Assembly: GCA_946803715.1 (NCBI GenBank)
Contig: CAMPET010000254.1
Coordinates: 7,299-71,298 of the forward strand
Source of the DNA: Beroe ovata
Taxonomy: Eukaryota; Ctenophora; Nuda; Beroida; Beroidae
Length of the DNA stretch: 64,000 nucleotides
Direction of reading: 5' to 3'
In this document: piece by piece, positions 9,666 to 19,800 of the stretch
Layout: every line of letters begins with the position of its first letter
Position numbering within the stretch: the stretch's first letter is position 1
Position numbers and translations under genes: made by a program
The notes under the pieces: model-generated
Told to the model about the DNA's origin: nothing
The model's input: the letters and a program-made list of their open reading frames with translations, nothing else
Database searches by the model: none

Positions 9666-12196
9666 ATGGATATGATACTAGTGAAGTCGAAGTCGGGCAT
9701 GCGGATGATTGACCGACATGGACAGAAAGGTTTCCTCGAGTTGGATGAGCCAGCCTGGGCATCGGACGACAACTTTAGGGCGTGTCCAGGGTGTAATTCG
9801 ACGTTTGACATGTTCAAGAGACGGCACCACTGTCGCCGGTGTGGGGGAATATTCTGCTCGGACTGTGCGACGGACAAGGTTATTCCCCGACGACTCCGAT
9901 TCATTGATCCGGTACGGATGTGTGGGAAATGCCAGAAAATATCACGGTGGGAAAACGACTACTTTGAAAATTACCAGAAGAAAATGAGGGCTGGTGTGGA
10001 GCTGATGGTGGAAGTGGAGATTGAGGCTAAGGTGGATAGAGGTCCGGCCAATGCGACTCTGACTGGTGAAGATAGTGCCATTCAAATTAGATCTGATTGT
10101 GGACCATACACTTCAGTACTCCTCACAGAGGTTTGTTTACCTGAGATATTTGAAATTCTGATAGTATACTGATCTTCATCATTCATACTTTATCATGCAA
10201 TAAATCTGTCGATTTATTCGATGCTGCGTTCTCCTTCGAAGCTTTGGTCGTTGCCCGCTATACATTCTTGTCATGCATTATGGACAGTTACTTGCATGCC
10301 TGTGTGTAAGGTGTGTGTGTGAGTGTGTGAGTGAGACTTCAGTGTATAGTGGACTCGTGGATAATTTATTATGACCTTAGCATACTCACTTGAATTCCCT
10401 TATTTTGTCCATTGATTCGAGTAATAATATCAAACCCATGAACAATTAATACTCATTCAATGAGTACTTCAATTAACTAAAGCTTATTTTACTTACACTG
10501 GATAGTGGATACCAGCTAACCATCCGAACAATACACCCCAATACTTGTACCAATTCACGCCCTAATTAGCGTTGCCATGTCGACAGCGAGTGATAATATT
10601 ACACTCTGATGGTGTGGAGTTAGGTACACAGTTATACCTATTCTTCAACGAGCGTCACAATCGTCACTCAATTTGTGATTGTTCTGGATCATATCAAACT
10701 AAATAGCATGAATCCACTCGACCCGGATCATATCTCGTGAATGCTAGTATGGTATAGGGAGTAGTTAATAACTTCACTGTTGATAACTTCACCGTTAATT
10801 CACCGCGGTTATTCTGATGAAATTAAGTGCTGGAGAATAAATGTAAATTGAGGACTTGGACCTTCTTTATAATGTGATCTCTGTGTTCACGAAGTGCACT
10901 AAATATTAGACCCCAACTAGAGATACCCTGGAAAACAGCGATATTTCATGATAACTAGCGATACCTGATACCGGTTTATCGTTATTCCCTGTAATGTTAA
11001 ACCACACACATCCACCCGTTATTACCTGTTGCAAACAGCTGGGTACTGATAATTTGTATTGGAACTGTGTGTGACTATTCTAAATGATGATGATTAAGTG
11101 TAGAGTTTAACAGCACCCAGCTGATGATTATTATAGGATAATAAATTGAGACTCAGACAATAATCCCTTCTCGGTCCTTGCTTTTTTGTTTCTTTTTTGG
11201 GAAGAGAGAAGTCTGAGACTTTGTGTAGAAATAATACGAAGCAAGCTTATCCATGATGAATGGCGCGGCCGGTACATAAACTAAGTTTCTAATCATCTTT
11301 CATTGTTCCTGTTACTTAATGAATACGTTTGCGATTCCTGTTATACCTTGCAAGGCGCCACTGTTTATCCACGATTAAATAGAACGCCGTATTAAAATAA
11401 ACTGGCTTTTGTTGCTGACTCAGACTGTTTACAATATTGTTTTGTAGAACAATAAACCTAGCACTATTTCCACTTTTCTGGGGAGCTTAACAATTCATTA
11501 TCACAACCCCAGGAGAAGAAATATTCACCATTTTCATTACTGTTGAAGTCACACTTTAATCTCAAGTTTCACAACTGGCCATGGCTTCATGTGTGTCTGT
11601 GCGTCTGTGTGTTTGTGAGTGCCTGTGTGTGTGCCTGTTTATGTATGTGTGAGTGCCTGTGTGTGTGTGCCTGTTTATGTGTGTGTGTGTTTGTGCCTGT
11701 GTCTGTGTCGGTGTGTGAGAGGGAGTAATGGTCGCTATGTTCTATAATGATAATGGTGTGTGATGAGAGATACAAGCACCGGCCCGCAGTTTTCAGTCAC
11801 GTTCGTGGTAGCTCACTTTATCTCTTTCGAAATGAAATGGGTCTACAATTAGATAATTCTTTTCATGAGACTCTATAGACATTGTAACCGATCATGAAAA
11901 ATGATCATGTAACCGATCATGAAAAGTAGCAAAACACCACTTTCCTGTGCCAGTATAATTTCTTGTCACACTCCCACACTCTCTCTCCTCAGATAACCAG
12001 TTTCCGGATAACACAGGAAGGATCTAACGGTGTGCATTCTCTCTACATTGAGTCGTTCGGCGGGCACACGCTCAGCCTCTCCAAAACCGACGAGCCCGAG
12101 TCCGTGGTGTTTCTCAACGGACTGCGGAAGGTACTGAGGATGTGTTGCAAGCCGGATCACCAGAAGTCTGGTCCTAGTGGAAATGATGGCGGCTGA
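9666..12196 (+). CDS. ZFYVE21: ZFYVE21-like FYVE-PH protein
   Basis: Two exons, 9666-10130 and 11993-12196 (TGA), joined in phase 0, encode 222 residues (human ZFYVE21 has 234). The N-terminal half carries a FYVE zinc finger: CPGC, then RRHHCRRCGGIFCSDC and a final CGKC pair, with the basic RRHHCRRCGG patch that binds phosphatidylinositol 3-phosphate. The flanking LVKSKSGMRMI and FIDPVRMC match ZFYVE21 closely, as does the PH-like second half (ITSFRITQEGSNGVHSLYIE). The family acts on endosomes in focal-adhesion turnover and complement-induced Akt signalling. The start is the first ATG, directly before the conserved N-terminus. The 1.86-kb intron (10131-11992) contains TG/CA microsatellite but no other gene I can support. 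Confidence 0.92.
11580..11730. repeat. TG/CA-type microsatellite
   Basis: About 150 bp of interrupted (TG)n with TGCCTGTG and TGAG variants, inside the ZFYVE21 intron. The open frames on both strands here are repeat artefacts. Confidence 0.85.
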
Positions 12197-12502
12197 GTGG
12201 AGTTAGCAACTCTCACTAGTGAACTATAGGACTCTGATCTTCGACTTGTGGACCGAGTTGCTGTGACAGTCATAGTGACTCGGTCTTATTATGACTGAAT
12301 CTGTTTTGTGTTAGATTGATTTGTTTTTTTAGAAATTCTGACTGATGAATGTTGAACAATGAACGTTTATGCTAATTCAAGAGAGCGATTAAGAGAAACG
12401 ATGGCCGACATAAATGTAAGAATGAATATAAACTTCAGATTGAGATTATATATGATCAGTTCAGTGCTTGTCGAATGTTCGTTATATGTTTGATGGTATG
12501 AA

Positions 12503-13090
12503 TTCGTCAGAACGGGTCTTTGTGACAACTGGGGTGTTCATTCGTCATGACTTGCTGACACCACTGCATAACTGTGACGTAGATATGCCGATAATTGAAT
12601 GCGTTGATACATGATCGTCAGAAAAGGTCTGTGTGACGATTGGGATACCCATTCGTCACAGCTTGCTGACACCACTACATAGGAATGCTTACGATGGAAT
12701 GCGTTGACACCATTTCGTCAGAAAAGGTCTGTGTGACGATTGGGATACCCATTCGTCACAGCTTGCTGACACCACTGCATAGGAATGCTTACGATGGAAT
12801 GCGTTGACACCAGTTCGTCAGAAAAGGTCTGTGTGACGATTGGAATACCCATTCGTCACAGCTTGCTGACACCACTGCATAGGGATGCTTATTGCTTACG
12901 ATGGAACGCGTTGACACCATTTCGTCAGAACAGATTTGTGTGACGATCAGGGTACTCATTCGTCATGACTGCTGACACAACTACATGATCATGACGTAGG
13001 AATGCTGACGACGGAATACGTTGACACCACTTCGTAACAGTGGCTTGGGAATGCCAACTGTTGAATTCTTCAGCACCAATAATTCAGAAC
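12503..13090. repeat. Tandem array of about 100-110-bp units
   Basis: Units begin near 12503, 12613, 12714, 12814, 12921 and 13031, giving spacings of 110, 101, 100, 107 and 110 bp. Each contains TCGTCAGAA, GTCTGTGTGACGAT, ATTCGTCA and GCTGACACCAC. The two central units are almost identical and the outer ones are diverged, as expected for an array growing by unequal exchange. CGTCA/TGACG half-sites recur in both orientations. No coding content. Confidence 0.85.
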
Positions 13091-14515
13091 AGGTCTAAAG
13101 CAAGGAAACCTGAACCAAGTGTCTCAGCTAGTACGTGCATGTGTCACAATTTGACCATTTTTTGATACATAAACGTAAGCCGCATGTCAAGCTAATCGAC
13201 ACGTTCGTTAGTTTTCAGTTTATAGTAAACAGTGCGCGCGATCGATGCGCGTGCGTCGTGCGCGCATTGCTTGCACTGACTTTTATTGTCACAAGTGAAT
13301 CTATTTCCAACTTACGATGCAAAAGCACCAAAATATCTTACTATACTGATTCATCACTGTCTCTTTTTGAATAACTGTCTCTCTTTGATTACTATACTGA
13401 TTTAGAAGTTTCCATCTACATTGTTAGGACGGTTGTTGCAAATTTGAGATTATATTTTAAAGATTTCTGATATGTTTTGCTGATAAATAGAGTGATTCAT
13501 CAAGTGAGGAGTTTAAAATGTTGAGCGAATTTATGCCGACGAGATGTGCTTAATCTTCTATTTCTAGCATCATCGTAGACATCTATTTGTAGAATTTTCC
13601 GCTCGATTAATCGTGGTCTAGAATGTCTAGAAAACCTGTGGCTAGATGCTATTGACAATAGATAGTTTAAAACAAATCGTCAAATGTGGTTCTGCTGTTT
13701 AAAATGGAGTGAATATTTTACTAAATTAAGATCGAATGTTTTCCTGGCATCATAGCAAGAAAGTGGCAACCATGAACCAATCTTGAAATCTTTATTATGG
13801 CATGGAAAATGTTTTATGTTGACTACCCTTCTTAGTTTTCAATTTTGTTTATTGCAATAGTTGCTGCTGCCTTCTCATTGTTATTGTATCTAATTTTCAA
13901 TGTTCAATTGCGTTACTGAATAACTCGACTCTGTTCAATGACAGTATCGTATGTTATTTGCTTGAAGTTCACCATCTGATGACCCTATTTTCTAGATACG
14001 TATCAAATAAGCTCCATGCTCATGATTTTCAATTAACTCAGACAATATACTCCCACTCAGGTAGCTAGGATGCATTGATGAATTCTGAAGAGCTAGATAC
14101 AACCTCCTCCTCCTATATAATGAACTTGTGGAACTTCTCAACCCCTCCCGATGATGGCCTTCTCTTCCCCTCCTCCAGCTCAGTCAGATGTGGGAGAGAG
14201 AGAGAGCTATTCTCGGGACTCGCCCACGCACGTCTAAGGTGGACTCTTGTATGGGCTCACCAGGAATAGACAGCAATCCACATTACTGAAGGTAAATCTA
14301 TATTCGATTTCCCGAGTCACGTGACATTTGCATATATAGTAGTCGCATGATATGAACCTGCATAAGTTCTAGAAATTTCTAAAATGGCGGTCATTTTTAA
14401 CCTGCAAAGTGGCGCGCGTTGCGATGGTTAGAATGAGTAGGAGTATCGGTCTAATTTGGGTAAACAGTTGGGAGGATTTGACTAATGCTTGTGAGGAGGC
14501 CCCCACGCGCCCAGG
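13091..14515. other. Spacer upstream of the metalloprotease
   Basis: AT-rich DNA without a recognisable gene. A perfect GTCACGTGAC palindrome at 14316-14325 and a purine-rich GAGAGAGAG stretch near 14192 lie in the last 450 bp and may belong to the metalloprotease promoter. Confidence 0.45.
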
Positions 14516-14523
14516 CCATGGAG

Positions 14524-14530
14524 TATATAT
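14524..14530 (+). promoter_or_regulatory. TATA box of the metalloprotease gene
   Basis: TATATAT lies in GGAGTATATATAGAGCAG, 84 bp before the ATG at 14614. That spacing leaves a short 5' UTR of about 55 bases, normal for a TATA-driven single-exon gene. The E-box palindrome at 14316-14325 sits about 200 bp further upstream. Confidence 0.65.
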
Positions 14531-14613
14531 AGAGCAGTCCAGACAAATCTAAATTTATATTCACGACTACTATTTTTACAAGTAGCACACCGACCGACAG
14601 TTACAATTGTAAA

Positions 14614-15945
14614 ATGCTTGTTCTGCTTGTTTCAACACTGTGCTTGCACCTCAATCGAGCCTTCCCTGTGATGCAACCACCACGAATACTGAACAACGCC
14701 GTGGAGATCCGCACAACATACGAGTACAGCAACTTCATCACGGGGCCAACGCCCCCTCTCCCCGACAATAAGGTTCCCAGATCTCTCTCAATGTTCCAGA
14801 ATGCGGATGAACAGGACAGTGGTTGCAGAAACCAGCAACAACTCAACAACGTTGCCGTCAACTCACCTGAGTTTGAGACAGAAGTCAAGAGGAGGATGGA
14901 AAAGCTCACGGAACGGTACAATCGACTCAGTTTCCGTGCACACAGACCCCTTCTCCGACACCAACTCAAGAACAAGGTCTCATTTCTACGGCGAGTACTG
15001 GGCAACCTCGGTCAGGATCCCCACGACCAGGGTTTCACTGTGGGGGAACTTGGAGCAGCTCGGAATATCCCGATTAGGTTTATCCGAGCTCTGAACAGAG
15101 TTGCCGGCGAGACGCACTCCGTGTTGGGATATCTCCTTGCGTTCGGATACCTGGATTTACCAACACTGGATAATGACGAGGGCGAGGTTACGCCGTGTCA
15201 GCTGGAGAACGCCCTAACAGAGTTCCAGAGATTTAACAACCTGGATGTGACGGGAAAACTCGACAGAGCAACGTACGAGAAGCTGAAATCACCTCGATGT
15301 GGGGTTCCGGAGGATATACGGAGAAGGGGGAGAGTCACACGACGGGATGTAGCTGGAGGGAGGAGTAAGAGACATGTTCTGAGGAGGAGGGGTTGGAAAA
15401 GTAGCCCCATGGAGCCGCTCACTTACTACATCAAGAACTGCACATCGTCCCTGCCACTGTACATATGCAGGAGGGAAATTACACTGGGTATCATGAAGTG
15501 GACGGAAGTCGCGCCCATATTCCTCCGGGAAGTGGACGAAAGTGAGGCAAGCACCGCAGATTTCACCCTCTACTTTGTGAGTGGCGAACACCCCAAGAAA
15601 GACCTCACGTCGCCGCGTAACGACTCGCCGTTTGACGGACCTGGCGGGGTTTACGCCCACGCGTACTTCCCACGCGGCGGTCATATCCACTTCGACAATG
15701 ACGAGCGGTTCACAGCTCATTCCATTTCCGGGTTCAACCTCCAGTTTGTGGCAATGCATGAGATGGGCCACGCCCTTGGACTCGAGCACTCGGACGTGTC
15801 GGCGTCAGTTATGAGCCCGCACTACGAGCCATTTGATATCGCCCGACGGCACGGCTGGAAGGAGGTTTTGAGGTTGAAAGAGGACGATAAGGCAGGTATA
15901 AGGGAGAAATATGGACACGGTAGAGGATACGTGATACCACTGTAG
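14614..15945 (+). CDS. Secreted matrix metalloprotease without hemopexin domain
   Basis: An intronless gene for 443 residues. Residues 1-17 (MLVLLVSTLCLHLNRAF) are a signal peptide. A long propeptide contains a peptidoglycan-binding-like helical domain (about 165-225) and the cysteine switch PRCGVPED (Cys229) that keeps the zymogen silent. RSKR at 250-253 is a furin site, so activation is probably intracellular. The catalytic domain has HEMGHALGLEH (zinc ligands His382, His386, His392; catalytic Glu383) and the Met-turn SVM (Met400). The protein ends about 40 residues later, with no hinge or hemopexin domain, as in MMP7/MMP26-type minimal enzymes. The propeptide is unusually long, with about 80 extra disordered residues after the signal peptide. 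Expected substrate is extracellular matrix, by family. Confidence 0.93.
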   Translation: MLVLLVSTLCLHLNRAFPVMQPPRILNNAVEIRTTYEYSNFITGPTPPLPDNKVPRSLSMFQNADEQDSGCRNQQQLNNVAVNSPEFETEVKRRMEKLTERYNRLSFRAHRPLLRHQLKNKVSFLRRVLGNLGQDPHDQGFTVGELGAARNIPIRFIRALNRVAGETHSVLGYLLAFGYLDLPTLDNDEGEVTPCQLENALTEFQRFNNLDVTGKLDRATYEKLKSPRCGVPEDIRRRGRVTRRDVAGGRSKRHVLRRRGWKSSPMEPLTYYIKNCTSSLPLYICRREITLGIMKWTEVAPIFLREVDESEASTADFTLYFVSGEHPKKDLTSPRNDSPFDGPGGVYAHAYFPRGGHIHFDNDERFTAHSISGFNLQFVAMHEMGHALGLEHSDVSASVMSPHYEPFDIARRHGWKEVLRLKEDDKAGIREKYGHGRGYVIPL

Positions 15946-16317
15946 AGAGATACAGTGACAATCACTGGACAGATCCGAGTTTAATTTATTACGTTTTTTT
16001 TATTTGAATAATTATATTTGATTAATATTTGTGATTTTTGATAAGAGATTTGAATGTAAACTGACAAATTTTGGCAAGAAGAAAATGTGAAGTTTCGTTG
16101 AGAATGAAATCTATGATTTATAGTCGAGCCTTTCATTCATATAGTCAAGTCTTTTTTTTCATATACCTCGGGAGTACTGTGGTAATCATTGCACAGGGTG
16201 TCTGTGTACACTTTCAGACCAGTACAATTATTGTTATCTTTATCAATTTGCATTCGATAACAGTCTGAAAACCATTACATAGATTCGCGATTTGCTTTGT
16301 ACATTATTTATGCATTG

Positions 16318-16323
16318 AATAAA
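16318..16323 (+). terminator. Poly(A) signal, metalloprotease
   Basis: AATAAA lies 373 bp after the metalloprotease stop, in AT-rich 3' flank, and is the first canonical hexamer there. 15946-16317 is the presumed 3' UTR. Confidence 0.5.
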
Positions 16324-16721
16324 CTGATTTCAAATCCATCTTCTTTGGGTTTGTGAAAGTTAGATTCTTTTGTATGGAACTAAAATAAGCAACATGAAAA
16401 ACTGGACTGGTCGGAGCTGGAGATACCCGCTTATGATTGCCGATTATTTCTCTCGTTTCAAACCTGACGAATTTATGTTCATTATTCCTGATCCAAATCA
16501 CATCTAAAAGTATTAATTATGAACAGCAATAGCATGTAACTTACTAATTTATCTAACTTTGCGCTGCCACACCTGTAAGATCTCCACTGATTCTTCCCCT
16601 GCACTGTAATTCCCTCGGTATATGTAACGTTTATATATTCGGTGATTTTCCTTCGCAATTACCAAATCTATCGACTTATATAATTAGGCGGCGATTAAAC
16701 CTTTTGTCTGCGATCGTTGGA

Positions 16722-16730
16722 CTATATAAA
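16722..16730 (+). promoter_or_regulatory. Candidate TATA box of the MAGUK gene
   Basis: CTATATAAA occurs about 100 bp before the ATG at 16824, which opens a frame that splices in phase into the following exons. Position and motif fit a core promoter. Confidence 0.4.
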
Positions 16731-16823
16731 TCCCATGGTTTTCTGACCATCACGTCTAGCTCTGCTACTCATTAATCATTATCTCTGTCAATTTAAGGCA
16801 GACATCCCCCGGTTTACAGCATT

Positions 16824-19800
16824 ATGCTTCATGCAGACACGGTAAAATTAGCAGTTTTTCCCACAATTGATCACGTGAATTGTGATTCCTGTACTTTTGC
16901 TTCATTAATACTGCCTTTCATTACTATCGTACTCGACTCCTGCAAATCGTCCAATTTTGGCGTGGTTGTACTCCAGTAGTGACAATTTTCAGAATAGGAG
17001 TTGTCATAAGAGATCATTTTTAACAAAAATGCACCATAAAATGGAGAAGGTAGATGAATGCAGTCGTTGGTGAAAATTGAATTGAACCAAGCAATTTCAC
17101 ACAAGATTAGAATCCATCTAATTTGTATTTTCAATTTCAGGCCAACATTCTGTTCCATCATTGCAATGACTCAATCGAGAAAGATGGTGATATCTTGAGA
17201 AACTGGTAAGTCAGATGACCGTCATGCGTTGATTGGTTGAATCATGAGATCGACTGTAATGATCGGGATCGGTATCTTGTACTGCGATCTTCGCTCAGCA
17301 AGAAGCTAAAGACAGAATCTCTGAACAAAACCGAGCCAATCAGAGTGGATTCTGTCCTGGTATCCCATGGTAACACAACCAGCTCCTGTTGGGAACATGG
17401 TGATCCGGAATATTCCATTAACATGACACGTGATACTACTGACAACGTGTCCAGACTCAATGTTACCGTGTCCCTGCCTATTACTAAGTAAGTGATAATG
17501 AGTCAGCCATAGTTTACTATAATACACTGATTGATCAACCAACTTAACGTAAATGCAATCGAGTGGCTAATTGAGTGGTTGATCGATTGAATCCATTTAC
17601 TGATCCATTAACGAACCGATTCCCAGAACAAGAACACTTAACAGAGTTCGAAATACGAGGAAAGTAGAGCCCGAATCGTTTGTTGCCCGAAAGAGGTTTT
17701 ACCCAAGGGCTCAGTCAGCCAAGAGAATCAAGATCATGCCATCCTCTTTCGAAAGTCAGGTAATAATGTCTCCTCAAATTTACAGTTATCATGCAGAGCA
17801 ACGATTGACCCGATTTCAATATGATTCATCACACTTCCGGATTGATTCCCCAATCCCCATGCAGAATCTCATTCAATTTCTCCACCAATTTATCCCAACC
17901 CCTTTAGTCACATCATACGGTCTCTTCACAGTCGGATACCAGTGGAGATGAGTACAAGTATGACGTCACCCTGATGCATCAGTTGGTCAGAGGAGGTCGA
18001 GCGCATGATTGTGACAACCTCAGGATCGGAGATAATCTGGATGTTGGTGAGACTCACAGCTGCTCATTTCTCATTTTCACCTCCTTTTCACAATTGTAGA
18101 GATTCTTGTCTGGAGAAGGTCGTATGTATTGCTAATTGCAGTGCTTTGTATCACTTAATCAACAACCTATTTTCAATGCTCGTTTCTCGAAATCATGCAC
18201 AGAAAAGCGACACTATCCCAGCTGACCCGAAGTATCGCTCCGACTCCAACGGACACCTCTCTCCCTTCTTCTGTGCCAACTCTCACAACTGTACGCGTCG
18301 AGCCCATCTCGTGAAAAACAGATCTGTATCCGACGTGTCCACCGACTCTGCCTACACGAGAAACTCAGATCACAGCCAGGACCGGACCGCTCATTCGAGC
18401 AGTATGAACCTTGCTGTTCCTGCGAGCACAGCCCCAATGAACATGACGTCATTCAACTCGATCAGCAGAACCAGTGACTTGACAGACTCAGTCAGTAACT
18501 CTAGCACCAACTCCACTGCCATCGTCAGTACCAATGTGTCCCCCAAAAACTCGACTTTCATCAACTCGCACAGCCATGCTGTCAGCTTCCTAAACACGTT
18601 TGATGCTAGCCGTGTTACCAAGACGGCTCGTCACTGTTATAGTCCGGCTAGTGATTTGGTCACCAATGAGTTATCGAGTTCTGGTGTGAAGGAGGATCCA
18701 CCACGCGATCATCTTGTTGACACCATTGCTTCATTGGAGAATGGAGAGGTGAGCTATTATGCCATGACCTGCTAGTGTGCTCATTATCGTTAGTGACTTT
18801 CTTCTTATCGAAATCATGGTTTAATTTCACTGGATAATCATTGTATTTCTCAGCACGCTGAGGAGCTATTGGCAGATACAGAGCTCAGGCCACTTCTATC
18901 TTCTGTGCTGACTCCATTCCACGATCAGGAGAGTGTCATGACACCGTGCAGTTATCCTCCAAGAGAGATCATGACACCTCCCAATATTAGTGATGGTGTT
19001 ACATCACGACCTGATAGTGGTTCTATCACCCCACGCATTGAAACTGACGATCTCATCCGATCAGAGAACAACCACAACAGTGCGTGTGACTTCCCTATCG
19101 TAGATACTAAATATTAACTTAAGTTACAATATCTTGAACACTTCCCCCTTTTTTAATTCCATCACTTGACACCAGGTTTCCAGAACATAATCAAGTCTAT
19201 AGACGACCTCAAGGACAAGATGGCGCCTGAGTGTCGAGAGGATCTCAGGTTCCTGAGAAACATCTTAGAGAACAATCGTCTCTCAGCTCTCCATAGAGTT
19301 AGTGTTCTGAAAACTCTCCCGTAAAGCCGGTTGAATTTGCGAAACAACCACTGACTTAAGATTAGAAATCTTAAACTACCATCCTGACCTTGCAGTTAGA
19401 AAGCTATGTTTCTAATCGTTAGTATACGCGCAGGTTTTGCAGACTGTGGCTCAACGCACCAGTACTTCTAAACACGATTGTATAGCCGAACAGCGCAGCA
19501 CGCCTTTCGATGCTGGATTGAAAGACCATCAGAGTTCGTTACAGGTATTATAGTTCTATGAAACCACTTTTTGACACCACGTCATGCTTACACCTTGACA
19601 CATAATTATTTGACATCAGTACTTGGTGTTCCGTTGAATCCTCCACCGCATAGAGTACTGGATTAATGTGCTGGCCAGAATGAACCCTATCCCAAGCTGT
19701 GATCACTCGTGGCTATATCATGAAACCACCATTGCCTCAGTCTTGCACGTATATCTCATTATTGTATGAGCATTTGTGCGGGGTTGCTTGATTAATACGT

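Noticed and set aside
11543-11775. Cys/Val-rich and His/Thr-rich frames
   Set aside because: Translation of a TG/CA microsatellite, not genes; a cysteine-rich secreted peptide was considered and dropped.
15289-15789. Antisense open frame over the metalloprotease
   Set aside because: Shadow of the GC-rich MMP coding strand; no codon bias or family match of its own.
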